From NCBI GenBank assembly GCA_963556195.1, contig OY744533.1, positions 47,576,749 to 47,640,748 of the forward strand: 64,000 nt of DNA, given 5' to 3'. The notes under the pieces were generated by a model. It worked only from the letters and a program-made list of their open reading frames with translations. It searched no databases and was not told where the DNA came from. Source of the DNA: Sepiola atlantica. Its lineage: Eukaryota > Mollusca > Cephalopoda > Sepiida > Sepiolidae. This document shows positions 1 to 10,549 of the stretch, one piece after another. The position numbers were made by a program, and so were the translations under genes. Positions within the stretch are counted from its first letter, which is position 1. Each line of letters opens with the position of its first letter.

Positions 1-231
1 GCTTCTCATTAAAGCCGAGACTGTAAATTGTCTGTTACCATTTAGATTGGTTTTTGGTCAATTAAGAGAATTTATAAATGATGTGAGGAGACTGACTCTC
101 TGAGAGGGTAGACGAAATACGAAATTATTTGCATCGATGCGATATGCACAAGATTTTTACAAGCATAAAATCAAGCACTATCATAGCTGTTCTCTGTGTA
201 TCTTAATATAAACTCCGTATATTTATATGTA

Positions 232-776
232 CAGTGGGTTGCAGCAAAACCCGACACATGACAGAAAGTAAACGAAATACCAAGAGGTGGTGAAGGGCGT
301 GGTGAAGCTCTGGATGGGCGAGATCGCTGCCGGCAGCCCCGAAGTATTCCAGCAGGACTCCGCTCCTACACACAGGACTAAGCCGACTCAAGCATAACTG
401 CTCAGCAATATTCTTCACCACTGGTCGCCGGACTTGTGGCCGCCTTCCTCACCTGATTGCAACCCACTTGGCTATTTCTTCTGGGGCGTGATCAATTCCT
501 AGACCAACAAGCACGCTCACAACACGGTCAACTCACAGAAGGCTACCATTTTAGAGGCGTTCGCCGCTACAGACAAAGACGCGAAAGCGTGTGACTCATT
601 GCGCACCTGCTTTGAGATGATCGTTTCTGCCAGCGGCGGTTACATTGTAAAATAGTGTAGTATGTAAGTCTACCTGTTGCTAAATAACCTGTTGGGTCTC
701 TGCATGTACAACTTTTGTTATTATTGCCTATTTCGTTTTCTTTTCGTCAAGTGTCAGATTTTGCTGCAACACACTA
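232..776 (+). mobile_element. Internally deleted mariner-like DNA transposon with 47-bp inverted repeats
   Basis: The left end (232-278) and the reverse complement of the right end (730-776) are both 47 bp and match at 39 positions by eye; the shared core includes GTTGCAGCAAAA. Each end is flanked by TA (230-231 and 777-778), the target duplication of Tc1/mariner elements. The 545-bp element is too short for a full transposase of about 340 residues and keeps only its C-terminal part. It is non-autonomous but could once have been mobilised in trans. Seen: the inverted repeats, the TA flanks and transposase motifs. Inferred: one large internal deletion near the left end. Confidence 0.88.
281..655 (+). 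pseudogene. Mariner-like transposase, C-terminal remnant
   Basis: One frame translates as transposase from KLWMGEIAAG through VFQQDSAP to WPPSSPDCNPLGYFFWG, ending in a stop at 653-655. FQQD is the region of the second catalytic aspartate and SPDCNP that of the third acidic residue in mariner-family DDE enzymes. The frame has two internal stops, TAA at 395-397 and TAG at 500-502. The helix-turn-helix N-terminus and the first catalytic aspartate are missing. It is a dead gene inside the element bounded by the 232-776 inverted repeats. Mariner superfamily membership is well supported; the subfamily is not determined. Confidence 0.85.
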
Positions 777-779
777 TAT

Positions 780-1095
780 ATGGTTGTAATCAGTCGACGG
801 AAAATCATAAACACACAACTGGGTGAAAATAATAATAATGATTAATAAACCAATCTACTTGTAACTTAGTATTTCGTGTTGAGTGCATTAGATGATTTTA
901 GAAGCAAGATCAGTCCTAATTTCTTATTTTGTTTTTGATTTTTGTTATGGTATTCCGTAGAAAATTTTCAAAATCCTTTTCTTTCTTCAAGCCATGAATA
1001 AAGTGTGAACAGTGTTCTTGAAAACGGTAAACTAAAATTAATGCTTTTAAATCTGGCGGCTAGTAGAGGCCACTTATCGCGGCTCTATGTGTGGC
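780..1095. other. Gap: no supported feature
   Basis: AT-rich DNA right of the mariner element. I see no coding frame or repeat structure that I can support. Confidence 0.5.
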
Positions 1096-1099
1096 CATT

Positions 1100-1360
1100 T
1101 GCGTTCTATTTCTTTCCCGGGATAAATGAACAAGGAAGGAAAGGAAACTTTTAAATAAGGAAAATGAATGTTCTCAAGTTCAATCTGATTGTCTGGTGTG
1201 GGTGGGCTGCTGTCTGTGGTTGACGTAGTTTCTTACGGGTGGGCGTTTTCTATGCATTTCTTTTCCGGTGTAAATCGGCTAAGAAGGACAACACAAGGGG
1301 GAGAGGGAAAACGAATGTTCTCTAGTTTAATCTGATTCTCTGATGTGGATATGGGGCTTG
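1100..1360. repeat. Diverged two-copy tandem duplication, period about 147 bp
   Basis: The segment near 1100-1210 (TTCTATTTCTTTCCCGG, then AATGAATGTTCTC and CAATCTGATTGTCTGGTGTG) recurs at 1245-1360 with changes (TTCTATGCATTTCTTTTCCGG, ACGAATGTTCTCTAG, AATCTGATTCTCTGATGTG). The shared GAATGTTCTC starts at 1166 and 1313. No coding content was recognised. Confidence 0.6.
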
Positions 1361-1734
1361 TTATGTGATCGGGAATATTTTTTGAGAATCTATATCGAAA
1401 ATGTAAATGTCTGTGTTTTGAATGTGTGCCTTGTAGTGAATGTACTCTATATAAAGTTTGTTTTATTTATGCAGGCATAGTTTCGCTACACACTTGCAAA
1501 ACATGTTTCGGTCAAAGCTATAGTAAGCCAGACCTTTTCAAGCCTTACGTCCTTTCTTTACTTTCTCATTGCTTGAAATGAGGCAAATTTATTTTAAAAC
1601 ACTTTATCAATTCGAATACTCTTAAAATATGACTAACTATTAAAGATTTTTTATTCATCAATTAATTAACTTATTTATTTAATTTTTTAATCATCTGGGG
1701 CTCTGACCTAAAAATTATCATGTCAATGTTAACA

Positions 1735-2285
1735 CAAGGATGTATATATGTATATGTTCATACATTTGTATGTACCAGATTCACCCCTAAACGAATTAAC
1801 CAATCATTATGAATTTTTAAACACAGCTGCTTGGTGTAACGGTGGGTAATGAGTTCTATATTTAGTTTAATAAAGTTTTATGCAAAAAGGGCAAAGAGGG
1901 GGTGGTAACTCTTTCGGAAAATTCAGATACGTCCAATTTTTGTGAAATTTTAACAATACGTATAAGACAGGAATTTTTAAACATTCCCCAAATATCATTT
2001 TCAATGGAGTATTTTCAAGTTTTGTTTTAAAAGGCATAATATGAGAACAACCCCCCATTTGAACATTCAAATATTTTAGATTTGCCTCATTATAAACCCA
2101 TTAAGCAAGATTCACTTAATTTCAGTTTTTCCGTAGACATTTTTTAGAATCAAAATCATGCAATGGATTTTGATCAATATTAGAATAAAGATTCTAGCAA
2201 TAAGGTTTAGTATCATTATATCTTGATTTCAATTTTCGTAAGCGGACATAAAAGTGTCGCAAAACACTTATGTTCGAGGAATTTA
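1735..2285 (-). repeat. Dispersed repeat family D, copy 1
   Basis: The reverse complement shares ordered blocks with 21190-21650 and 31165-31640: a block with ATTGATCAAAATCCATT, a block with CAAATCTAAAATATTTGAA, and an end block with TTTAGGGGTGAATCTGGTACA followed by a run of TA-rich steps. Three copies in 64 kb make this a moderately abundant interspersed repeat. I cannot assign it to a superfamily, and no terminal inverted repeat or reading frame is evident. Confidence 0.65.
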
Positions 2286-2316
2286 TTTTACCTGTCCTGA
2301 GACGGGAATTCATTTA

Positions 2317-2317
<1 letters not shown>

Positions 2318-2373
<56 letters not shown>

Positions 2374-2378
2374 TATAC
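2318..2378. repeat. (TA)n microsatellite
   Basis: Nearly pure TA dinucleotide run ending in ATATACACAC. No coding meaning. Confidence 0.95.
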
Positions 2379-2716
2379 ACACTTCTTTTAGTTCACCCAA
2401 AGGTTTACGTTGTAGCTAATTGTGTACGCCGATATATCTAGATTTAACATCATGTAATACCTTATTATTCCCCAAAACACTTTTATTTGCAAACAAATGT
2501 GTTTGCCTATCTCAAGAACATGCATGTTCATGATATAGAAACTATCACTGCCTTCTCAGGAGATGCATAAAATTTACCAGTTCAGGCTGAAAAAATTTAA
2601 ATTCACCGAATATTAATTTAACTTTTATATTATTTTCCTCACAAGTTTTTCAAAGGGAAATACTTATTTAACCATATTTTTTCATATAAATGTTAATATT
2701 GTAATGAGTTAAGTCA

Positions 2717-2721
<5 letters not shown>

Positions 2722-2774
<53 letters not shown>

Positions 2775-2800
2775 GTGTGTGTGTATGTGTGCGTGTGTGT
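2722..2800. repeat. (TA)n then (GT)n compound microsatellite
   Basis: Pure TA to about 2772, then GT-rich to about 2800. Confidence 0.95.
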
Positions 2801-2907
2801 TTTATAACTAGTTTCCTTTCATCGATGATATAAGCTTTATGTAAGCTTTATGGTTATGCACTATCTAGGTGCTTAAGAGAGAGTGCACTCTCTTACCATA
2901 TTTTTGA

Positions 2908-2909
<2 letters not shown>

Positions 2910-2990
<81 letters not shown>
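2910..2990. repeat. (AC)n-(AT)n compound microsatellite
   Basis: About 30 bp of AC repeat runs directly into about 48 bp of AT repeat and abuts the left arm of the 2995-3322 inverted repeat. Frames reading CVCVCV or IYIYIY across it are artefacts. Confidence 0.95.
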
Positions 2991-2991
<1 letters not shown>

Positions 2992-2994
2992 CAT

Positions 2995-3322
2995 ATTGTT
3001 GAATATAAGAGACAACTCATGTCTTGATATCCTTTGGTAGATCCTTTCAATAGTCCGAATTAGGATCTTAGTTTCGGAGGGGAATTGGCTGATCAATTTG
3101 CCATAATTGGATTTGTCTCCCAAGTCCTTTCGGACCCATCTGGGTCCATGTTCGGGGGAATGATGTTAATGAGGTTATGGGTCCGAAAGTACTTGGAAGA
3201 CAAATCCAAATTATGTCAAATTGATCAGCCAATTGCCCTCCGACACTAAGATCCTAATTCGGACTATTGAAAGGATCTACCAAAGGATATCTAGACATAA
3301 GTTGTCTGTTATATTCAACAAT
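2995..3322. repeat. 328-bp inverted repeat with a former coding frame in both arms
   Basis: Arm 1 (2995-3139, starting ATTGTTGAATATAA) is the near-complete reverse complement of arm 2 (3176-3322, ending ATATTCAACAAT), with a loop of about 36 bp. Read outward, both arms encode related peptides: KILIRTIERIYQRISRH occurs on the minus strand in arm 1 and on the plus strand in arm 2. The repeat is therefore a head-to-head duplication of a once-coding segment. Microsatellites abut both sides (AC/AT on the left, CATA/TA on the right). The parent could be a retroelement N-terminal region (arm 2 continues NNTCLQEKMLPRYT, which resembles some retroelement N-termini), but that is a guess. Confidence 0.8.
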
Positions 3323-3351
3323 ACTTGCCTGCAAGAGAAGATGCTGCCTAG

Positions 3352-3354
3352 ATA

Positions 3355-3416
<62 letters not shown>

Positions 3417-3434
3417 TAGAGAGAGAGAGAGAGC
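3352..3434. repeat. (CATA)n-(TA)n-(GA)n compound microsatellite
   Basis: Three successive simple repeats next to the right arm of the 2995-3322 inverted repeat. Confidence 0.95.
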
Positions 3435-3454
3435 GCAAAAATAGTTATCAGCAG

Positions 3455-3532
3455 CGCATCGACGTGGCTAACACAGGACTGGAAACCTCGACCACAGAGA
3501 CTGTAGTCGGGCGCTTTACCACTAAGCTATAA
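3455..3532 (-). repeat. tRNA-derived SINE head (tRNA-like, probably not a gene)
   Basis: On the minus strand, TAGCTTAGTGG (plus 3519-3529) fits an RNA polymerase III A box and GGTTTCCAGTCC (plus 3476-3487) a slightly damaged B box, with tRNA-like spacing. The sequence then runs into non-tRNA DNA (GTTAGCCACGTCGATGCG) and I could not close a clean acceptor stem. A tRNA-derived SINE head is more likely than a working tRNA gene. Confidence 0.6.
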
Positions 3533-3627
3533 ATGTCTTGTAATTAGTTCGATGTATTTACAATAATGGTATGGTAATGCATTAGTGATTGAGAAGGAGA
3601 GTTAACTCCCTTACATACATTAGAGAC

Positions 3628-3630
<3 letters not shown>

Positions 3631-3686
<56 letters not shown>
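3631..3686. repeat. (TA)n microsatellite
   Basis: About 56 bp of uninterrupted TA. Confidence 0.95.
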
Positions 3687-3688
<2 letters not shown>

Positions 3689-3790
3689 TACTTCATGTAT
3701 CCACATAAAATATTATAAGGAGATATAATGTTTTATGTATCAGTTTTCAGTATTTACTTCAACAGTGTTCGATACGTAAGTAGAGCTAGG

Positions 3791-3940
3791 TAGTAAGCAG
3801 TGAAAATATATATGGCAATCAAGCTACACAGAGGCTCCCGTGTTTCATCCCCGAGGGGAATCGTCAGCCTGACGATTCCCCCCGGGGATGAAACACGGGA
3901 GCCTCTGTGTAGCTTTATTGCCATATATATTTTCACTGCT

Positions 3941-3945
<5 letters not shown>
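3791..3945. repeat. 155-bp near-perfect palindrome
   Basis: The left half (from TAGTAAGCAGTGAAAATA) pairs with the right half (to TATTTTCACTGCTTACTA) around a single central base at 3868, where CGTCAG-C-CTGACG has a 1-nt loop. I count about two mismatches across the 77-bp arms. The right arm runs directly into a (TA)n tract. No coding content was recognised. It could be a foldback element or a long-TIR MITE with no interior. Confidence 0.85.
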
Positions 3946-3980
<35 letters not shown>

Positions 3981-4012
3981 AGAGAGAGTAGGAGAGAGAA
4001 AGAGAGAGAAAA
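3943..4012. repeat. (TA)n then GA-rich microsatellite
   Basis: TA run to about 3977, then AGAGAG-rich to about 4012. It follows the 155-bp palindrome. Confidence 0.9.
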
Positions 4013-4164
4013 GTTATCCACAGACACGTGCTTTGTCGTTACTGTGGCTCATCAGCATGGCTATTATAGTAGGATTCGAAATATTTTATTCTTTATTCCT
4101 TTTTTGAAGTATTCTTTTGTTTAACTTTTATTCAAGACACATTGTAAAGGTGACTGTATATTAG

Positions 4165-4710
4165 CGGCCATCTCCATAAAGTCATTCTAAGTGGGGAGTT
4201 GTGCAGCGAGATGTTTGTTCACATTACATTTAGATTTATACATGTTGATGCAGCCAGAGAAACATATAGCAGGGAGGGAATTCCAAAGGCTAACAGTTCG
4301 AAAGAAACAAGCTATTAGAATAACAAAGCCTTCCAACATTTAGGGATCTCTAAAGTGTAGAGGTGGGATTTAGCTGATTGTCTGATTGGTCGAGTGTATT
4401 TACGTTGAGGGGGCACCACAGCAGCAAGTTAGTTGAAGCACATTCTATTAAAGTACTTAAAACAAGCATGGGGATGCAACAATCCATGGGCTGGAGCTTG
4501 AAAGACAGTGTGGGAATTATAAGCCTAGAGACTCTTTTGTGGACCATGTCTAAGAGGGAGAAACCAGTGGTTGGTGCACCAGTCCATATGTGACAACAAT
4601 ACTCAATGTATGGACGGATGGTGGCTTGGTAAAGATATAGGATACTGATAGATGTGAGAAGTTTTCTAGCAGTTTCTTTTCAGCAGCCTTTGCAGTACGC
4701 AGAAAACACC
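4165..4710 (-). mobile_element. LINE-A fragment, 3' part of reverse transcriptase and 3' region
   Basis: The reverse complement matches the 3' third of the longer LINE-A copy at 10070-12170: the stretch LIIPTLSFKLQP, then a cysteine- and leucine-rich block ending CPLNVNTLDQSDNQLNPTST, then the 3' untranslated region. It is broken by frameshifts. With the plus-strand fragment at 5105-5650 it forms a head-to-head pair whose truncated 5' ends face each other across about 400 bp. Confidence 0.75.
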
Positions 4711-5104
4711 GACAACCCTCCATAATGAGGGGGTAGAATGAGCTAGCCAAAAACCTGTTTGTTCTCTGGTGGTTCAGTCGAAAGGGAAGGATTTCACTAC
4801 TCATTCGTCATGTAAGACTACCCACTTTCTGTCTGTGTGATGTCACTTCCAGAACACGTTGCCTTACTTAAATTCTACTCGAAAAATGCCATTCTACCTA
4901 CGTTTTACCTTATGTAGAAATTTAGCATACTAATCTTGTTTTACACACCCGCCTCTTGTTTTGCTACATTAAAATGTTACCTGAAGTGTATTAAAGCTGA
5001 CACATCAAAATATGATGATAACCAGCTAATTTTCATTTGTTATAGTTGTACGATGATATTATTGGCACTATAATAAGATACTTTGCTAAAGTTTGTTTTT
5101 TTTA

Positions 5105-5650
5105 AATATAAACATCCATGCATGGAGTATTGTTGCCACATCTGGACTGATGCATCATCCACTTGTCTCTCCCTCTTAGACAAGGTCCAAAAAAGAGTCG
5201 CCAGCTTAATAGCCCCCTCACTATCCACCAAGCTTTAGCCTCTGTCCCATCGCCGCAATTTTGCATCCTTGTGCTTGTTTTACAAATACTTCAATGGATT
5301 GTGCTCCGATGAACTTGCTGCTCTGGTACCCTCTCGATGAAAATACACTAGACCAACTCGACAATCAGCTAAATCCTATCCATTCACTGTGGAGGTCCCC
5401 AGATACCGGAGAGCCTTCTTCTCCAATAGCTTATTTCCTTGTGCTGCCGGCCTCTGGAACTCCCTCCATGCTCTCTGTTTCTCCGACTGTACCGACATGC
5501 AGAGGTTTAAAACTAATGTAAACAAACATCTTGCTACACAGCTTCCTACTTAGGATGACACACTAAACCTACACTCAAACTCTCAGTAGCCCCTTACGTT
5601 TACAGTTGTGGCCTGCCTTGTTTGGGGTGAATTATGTTTTTAAAAAACTA
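5105..5650 (+). mobile_element. LINE-A fragment, reverse transcriptase tail and 3' UTR
   Basis: Starts in the region encoding the CMEYCCHIW-like segment (CATGCATGGAGTATTGTTGC), runs through the HPCACFTNTSMDCAP and NLLLWYPLDENTLDQLDN stretches, then the family 3' UTR with CAGTAGCCCCTTACG and GCCTGCCTTGTTTGGGGTGA, ending in T/A-rich sequence. The same 3' UTR recurs at 28445-28722. It is 5'-truncated, as expected of aborted target-primed insertion, and has many frameshifts. Confidence 0.8.
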
Positions 5651-5929
5651 TAAATCATAATAATAAGGCAACCAAACTTCAGATGAGAAAAAATCCATAA
5701 AAAATGCATCAAAAATGGTGTACACAGATACATATCACCTATTGACAATAATAATAAAAATAAAAAGGCTCTACGTTGAACAAGACAAAGGAAAATAAAC
5801 GCACCGCCGCCCTTCGATACCAGAGCTAAAAAGTTATCTAAGCAGTTTGTATGTGTGTATCAGATGGACACACTATAATATATCACGTTAGCTGCTCATT
5901 TTTAAAACAGAAATCGGTTTGTATGTTTC

Positions 5930-6545
5930 ACAGTCTGCTGCAAAGAAGATAGGCTCCCTTTACTGGGTCAGAAAACTTCTCACATCTGCCAGTATCCTAT
6001 ATATCTACAAAGTTACCATTCGCCCGTGCATGTAGTATTGTTGCCACATCAAGGCTGGAGCAGCAACCACTAGCCTCCCACTCTTGGACAGAGTGCAAAA
6101 AAGAGTATCTAATGTAATATATCCCACACTGTCTACGACGCTTCTTCCCCTGTCGTATCGCTACAGTGTTGTATCCCTGTGCTTGTTTTACTTCCACGGA
6201 ATGTGCGCCAATTAACTTGACTTCAATTAAATGCACTTGTACCCGCTAAACGAAAATACCTAGCATTAAAATCCCACCCTGTCACACTGTAGAGGTCTCG
6301 AGATGCCGAAATATGTTCTACTCTAATAGTTTTTTTTATCGGAATGCTTGTCTTTTGAATTTCCTTCATGGTCACTCTTTCCCCGACCGTATCTTTATGA
6401 AGAAATTTAAATGTAAGCTAAACAAACATTTTACTACCCAACCCCCTACCCAGGTTACCCCCTATAAATGTGGCCCTATCACAGTAGCCCCTCAGGCTTC
6501 AGTGGCAATATCTGTTAGTTGAGGTGAACAAAAGTTTTTTAAAAT
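5930..6545 (+). mobile_element. LINE-A fragment, diverged 3' part
   Basis: Follows the same order as 5105-5650 (CTGCTGCAAAGAAGATAGGC, GTAGTATTGTTGCCACATC, CTGTGCTTGTTTTACTT, CAGTAGCCCCTCAGG, GAGGTGAACAAAAGTTTTT) but with more substitutions, so it appears older. No open coding frame survives. Confidence 0.75.
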
Positions 6546-7500
6546 ATATTTTTCGTGTGAAATAAGGCGTGAAATTAAAAAAAGATTCCATATTGTTAAT
6601 GGCGACGAAAGAGACTGATATTAAAGAAAGACATGTTGCTTTTAAGTATTCGTCGTGTATGAACGACAGAGTTATGCCGCTTTGGAAAAATGTAGTTTAG
6701 CAGTTAAAGTTGTGCCCTTATTTTTCCAGTACTTTTATCGTCGATAATCTTTTAGACTTACCGGTTATCTTTCCACTTCTTTCGTTTTTAGACTGAGTCG
6801 ATTAATATCATCCTTCGGGTAGCATGTTCTACATAGTCAATAGAATTTTTGTTATTTGATGTTGGTACCAATTATTGTTTATTTATTATTTTCCGCTTTT
6901 TAATATTCAGTTGTATATAAAGTAATATGAAAGTAATCTGGAAAAACTAAGGTGTGTTTCTACATTTTTGCACGTCTGCATTGAAGTTTACAACATCAAA
7001 TGAGTTTCCTTTAAGAACGGCGATTAAACAGTCTTTTTTAATTGGTTAAAGCCAAAGATTCCTTCGTAATGATTCAATATTCTTTAGAAAATAAATGCGT
7101 TTATCTTTATTTGCTTGCTGGTCACCAAACTGGACAGACCGAAAGGGTCTCGGTACGGCCCCTAAAAGCGAAAACCAACCCTGAAGCGACTGTAAGAAAA
7201 TCCCTGTATTCTTCACACGACTTCCTTACTTTTGTTACAATTATATGCATTCAATTATTAATGGACGCGTAGTAACTGTACGTACAATTCAGCAGTGTGT
7301 TTAAATTGTGTGATGTTCTTGCGGACGACCTCTTAATAAATATGTCTTCCTTTAACCATACTTGGTGCTACCAGATCAGGCTGTCTGAAAATACCGACTT
7401 CCTGACTTAAAATACACCAAACATTGATGTTATTTTTTCTTTTCCTTTGCAAAACTCAATCATGCTCTGCAAAGCTAAAAACAAAAACAATTTCCTCAAC
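6546..7500. other. Gap: no supported feature
   Basis: AT-rich DNA. The 76-residue frame at 7042-7272 has no recognisable motif or codon signal, and I do not call it. Confidence 0.5.
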
Positions 7501-7502
7501 AA

Positions 7503-7760
7503 AACAACCAAACCAAGCACCATGCATATATATTTTAATATATAAAGAACTTGAAGCATAAAAACTTTTATCAAAATGCCCTGATTCGGCATAAGGTAGC
7601 CCGAAAGGGGTTGATATACCGTAAAACAAAACAACTAAACCAAACTCCATAAATAAACATTTGAAGATATAAATAACTTGAAGCATAACAACTTTTACCA
7701 AAATGACCTGATTCGGCATTAAATAACCTGAAAAAGGTGTATATGCCGTATAAAAAAAAC
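7503..7760. repeat. Two-copy tandem duplication, period 127 bp
   Basis: Blocks AACAACCAAACCAAGC / ACAACTAAACCAAAC, TTGAAGCATAAAAACTTTTA (7551) / TTGAAGCATAACAACTTTTA (7678) and CCTGATTCGGCATAAGG / CCTGATTCGGCATTAAA recur 127 bp apart. Overlapping minus-strand open frames here are reads of the duplication and not separate genes. Confidence 0.8.
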
Positions 7761-8282
7761 AATGCAACCATACTTTAATAACCAGACACTTTTGTCGTCG
7801 TTCCTTATCGACACGTGCGTACTGACATACATGGGCTTATATTCCCTAACCACACTATCTTGATAGAATAAGAATATCTAATATTCTCATTCTTCAGTCG
7901 GGAATTTTAAAAAGAACAAACCGTTATTTTTACTGATAGCAAATTGTCTTTGTCGTTTAAACATGTTTGCGCTCCCATAAGTTAACCTTTTGATGTAATC
8001 AAAAGTGATATGTTCTATGTCATGTCATCTCTGGCGATTAATGCAGATGTCTCTTTAGTTTATAAAGTTAAAGTCTGATAGGAAAACCAAGAAACTGTGA
8101 CCATTACAACGTTGCACAATCGCAGTGTTCTAACGATACACAGCGACTGGGCATCTAATCATGTCGTCTTTCGAAAACAAAATAAAAAACGAAATTCGTC
8201 AAACAAAATATATCAGATTCTCAGATATCAAAAAGCGTTAATGATGACACACGTACGAAACTCTTAGTCTCTTAGGATACAA

Positions 8283-8540
8283 ATCAGTCCGACAGTGACT
8301 TGGTTGCTGTCGGACCGAGGTATGGTTCGGGTAAAGGTTAGGAGTTCCACCCGCCCAGGCTTTATCTTCTCTCTGAGAAGGGGGTAGTTTATTGCTAATC
8401 ACATGAAGCGTTGCTACAAAGAAATGCAAACGGGGCTGCTGAGGAATTTTTATAAGCCAGAGTGCGCTTATCCTAGTGCTATGGCCTCTCAAAGCCACAA
8501 CTGATCTTGTGTCTAACTTACTGGCAAGGCGATAAATATA
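8283..8540 (+). repeat. SINE-like repeat family A, copy 1 (no U2 head)
   Basis: Shares the family A body with 9196-9530, 25251-25636 and 57502-57840: CCACCCGCCCAGGCTTTATC, GGTAGTTTATTGCTAATC, AATGCAAACGGGGCTGC, CCAGAGTGCGCTTA and GGCCTCTCAAAGCCAC. The upstream part differs (ACAGTGACTTGGTTGCTGTC), like the 23920 copy. It is followed directly by a family B copy in the same orientation. Confidence 0.75.
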
Positions 8541-8544
8541 TATT

Positions 8545-8760
8545 TTTGGGGCTGAAAGCAAAATGTAATATCTGTTCTGATATTATACTTCATTTTTTAT
8601 GTCCTCGGTCAGTGAAGGAGAAATCCTTCTTGACTGAGGCATTTTTAAAACTTTTGACCCAATCTAGAGTGCCCTTTTTTGGGAGCTGGATTCTATTCAC
8701 ATAAAAAACAACTTTGTGTCTAAGTCTGCCCTTGTGGGGAGAAAGTAAATAAGGACACAC
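8545..8760 (+). repeat. SINE-like repeat family B, copy 1, with degraded U2 snRNA-like head
   Basis: The head, AAAATGTAATATCTGTTCTG, is a damaged form of the U2 snRNA 5' region. The body (GTCAGTGAAGGAGAAATCC, CAATCTAGAGTGCCC, CTTGTGGGGAGAAAGTAAAT) matches the reverse complements of 14870-15105 and 44215-44435. Confidence 0.75.
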
Positions 8761-8919
8761 ATATAAAACTGCACATTTATAAACTTTAACTGAATTAAGG
8801 CTACAAATCAAAATAACATTAAAATATATCGCCTCAGTAACGATCGTACACATACTGCTGTTATGTTGTATTCTTTGAGCGCGAATAAATGATCATGTCA
8901 CAAAGTTTACATTAGATCT

Positions 8920-8927
<8 letters not shown>

Positions 8928-8957
<30 letters not shown>
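8928..8957. repeat. (TA)n microsatellite
   Basis: Short TA run. Confidence 0.9.
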
Positions 8958-8960
<3 letters not shown>

Positions 8961-9195
8961 TCACCATACAACTGGACTTCCCCACCCCTTTTCCCCCATT
9001 CTACCACCACCTACCTCCCACCGTATACACACAATCCCTCATTACACTGACGAAGGCCGAAGGATCGCGGCCGAGAATTTTGTTCTCCTCATAAGAAAAG
9101 CTTTCTATTTTTTTTATATATAAGGGATAGTTGATATTCCTATACGTCAAACGATAGAAAATAAATAAAAAATGTATTAAAATATATAGCTATCA

Positions 9196-9530
9196 CATAG
9201 ACTGGTATTGTCTTGGCCTTCGAGGCTTGATTTACGCCGGTCTATGGGTCTGTCCTGTGCAGTGCTAGGAGGTCCACCCTCCCAGGCTTCGCCTCCCCTG
9301 TTTGGGGAGGAGTAAGTTTATTGCTTACTGCCTGGGGCGCCCCTACCGGGGAATGCCAACGAGGCTGCCCAGGCAATTTTTAATGACCAGAGTGCTCACC
9401 ATCTCGAGCGCTGGCTTTTCAAACCCCACTTTCTCGACCCGACCTTGGGTCACATCTTTACTTACGATAAAACTGGCCTTGTGCCTAACTCCTGGAGAAG
9501 AGTAAATAAATACTCATGAATTTGAGCCAA
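9196..9530 (+). repeat. SINE-like repeat family A, copy 2 (headless)
   Basis: Very close to the bodies at 25251 and 57502: ACTGGTATTGTCTTGGCCTT, CTAGGAGGTCCACCCTCCCA, GGGGAGGAGTAAGTTTATTG, CCCTACCGGGGAATGCC, GGCTGCCCAGGCAATTTTTA, CTCACCATCTCGAGCGCTGG, then ACTGGCCTTGTGCCTAACTC and a GAGTAAATAAATACTC tail. The U2-like head is missing, which fits 5' truncation on insertion. Confidence 0.85.
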
Positions 9531-9582
9531 ATTTAATTTAATCGAAAACATTTACAAAGTAAGGTTTAGTCGTCGAAATATT

Positions 9583-9621
9583 ACCTTCACTAGAAATATT
9601 GTATATAAAGAAGTTTTGTAA
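9583..9621 (+). pseudogene. Helitron helicase, extreme C-terminal remnant
   Basis: Encodes TFTRNIVYKEVL and a stop, the same C-terminus as the Helitron fragment at 25821-26036 (TFTRNIVYKEVS). The 3' region GTAAATTGTTTCATGTATTG also matches the reverse complement of the sequence just left of 25821. No clean Helitron 3' terminus (hairpin plus CTRR) was found here. Confidence 0.7.
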
Positions 9622-9773
9622 ATTGTTTCATGTATTGTTCATTTTTTGATGTAATTTGCTGAGCAGACCGTCCATCAACTAGATATGCACCTATGAAGAC
9701 CTACCTGGTATGATGGAAAATAGAGCGATATGGCGCAAGATAGTCAGGAAGACCCGTGTCAATACCCCGACTA

Positions 9774-9822
<49 letters not shown>

Positions 9823-9853
9823 GTGGTGATGGTGATGGTGGTGATGGTGATGG

Positions 9854-9903
<50 letters not shown>
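9774..9903. repeat. (ATG)n trinucleotide repeat with GGTGAT interruption
   Basis: About 130 bp of ATG/GATGGT repeat. The polyhistidine and polyaspartate frames on the two strands are artefacts. Confidence 0.97.
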
Positions 9904-10069
9904 CAAAAGTAGTTTTTGTTTTGTTTTTAACTCTAGCGGATTTCTTGAGATTGAAAGTTCAATCGTCAGTACGGTCAATACTAAAAATACAGTTACGTAC
10001 TACTTAAGACTTCTACTCGGTTATGACAGACCGATTAAGAACAATAGATCCCCGTAGATTGTTTTGAAA

Positions 10070-10515
10070 CTGGGTTCACCCCAAACAAGACAAGTTGCTA
10101 TTGTAGATGTAAGGAGCTACTGGGAATTAGGGTGAAATTTTAAGTGATCATCTTAAATTGAGAGCTGTGCAGCTATGCGATTGTTCACATTAGTTTTAAA
10201 TTTCTGCATGTCGGTAAAGTCGGAGATACAGGAGTTCAAAACGCCGGCAGATCGAGAAAAAAAGCTCTTGAATTACAAGGCTCTCTGGCATCCGGGCACC
10301 TCCACAGTAGATTGATGGGATTTAGCTGATTATCGGGTTGGGCGAGTGCATTTACGCCGAGGGGGCACTAGAACAGCAAGTTCATCGAAACACATTCTAT
10401 TAAAGTACTTGTAAAACAAGCACAAGGATGCAACATTGTGGCGATGGGACAGAGGCTGGAGCTTGGTGGATAGTGATGGACCTATTAGATTAGAGACTCT
10501 ATTTTGGACCTTGTC

Positions 10516-10549
<34 letters not shown>

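Noticed and set aside
3455..3532. Functional tRNA gene on the minus strand
   Set aside because: A and B boxes are present but acceptor stem and T-loop do not fold cleanly; a SINE head is more likely.
8990..9100. GACGAAGGCCGAAGGATCG region as a Penelope-type or other retroelement 3' end
   Set aside because: A suggestive motif only; no coding sequence or second copy in the window.
9691..10007. Polyhistidine and polyaspartate open frames
   Set aside because: They are the two strands of the (ATG)n repeat.
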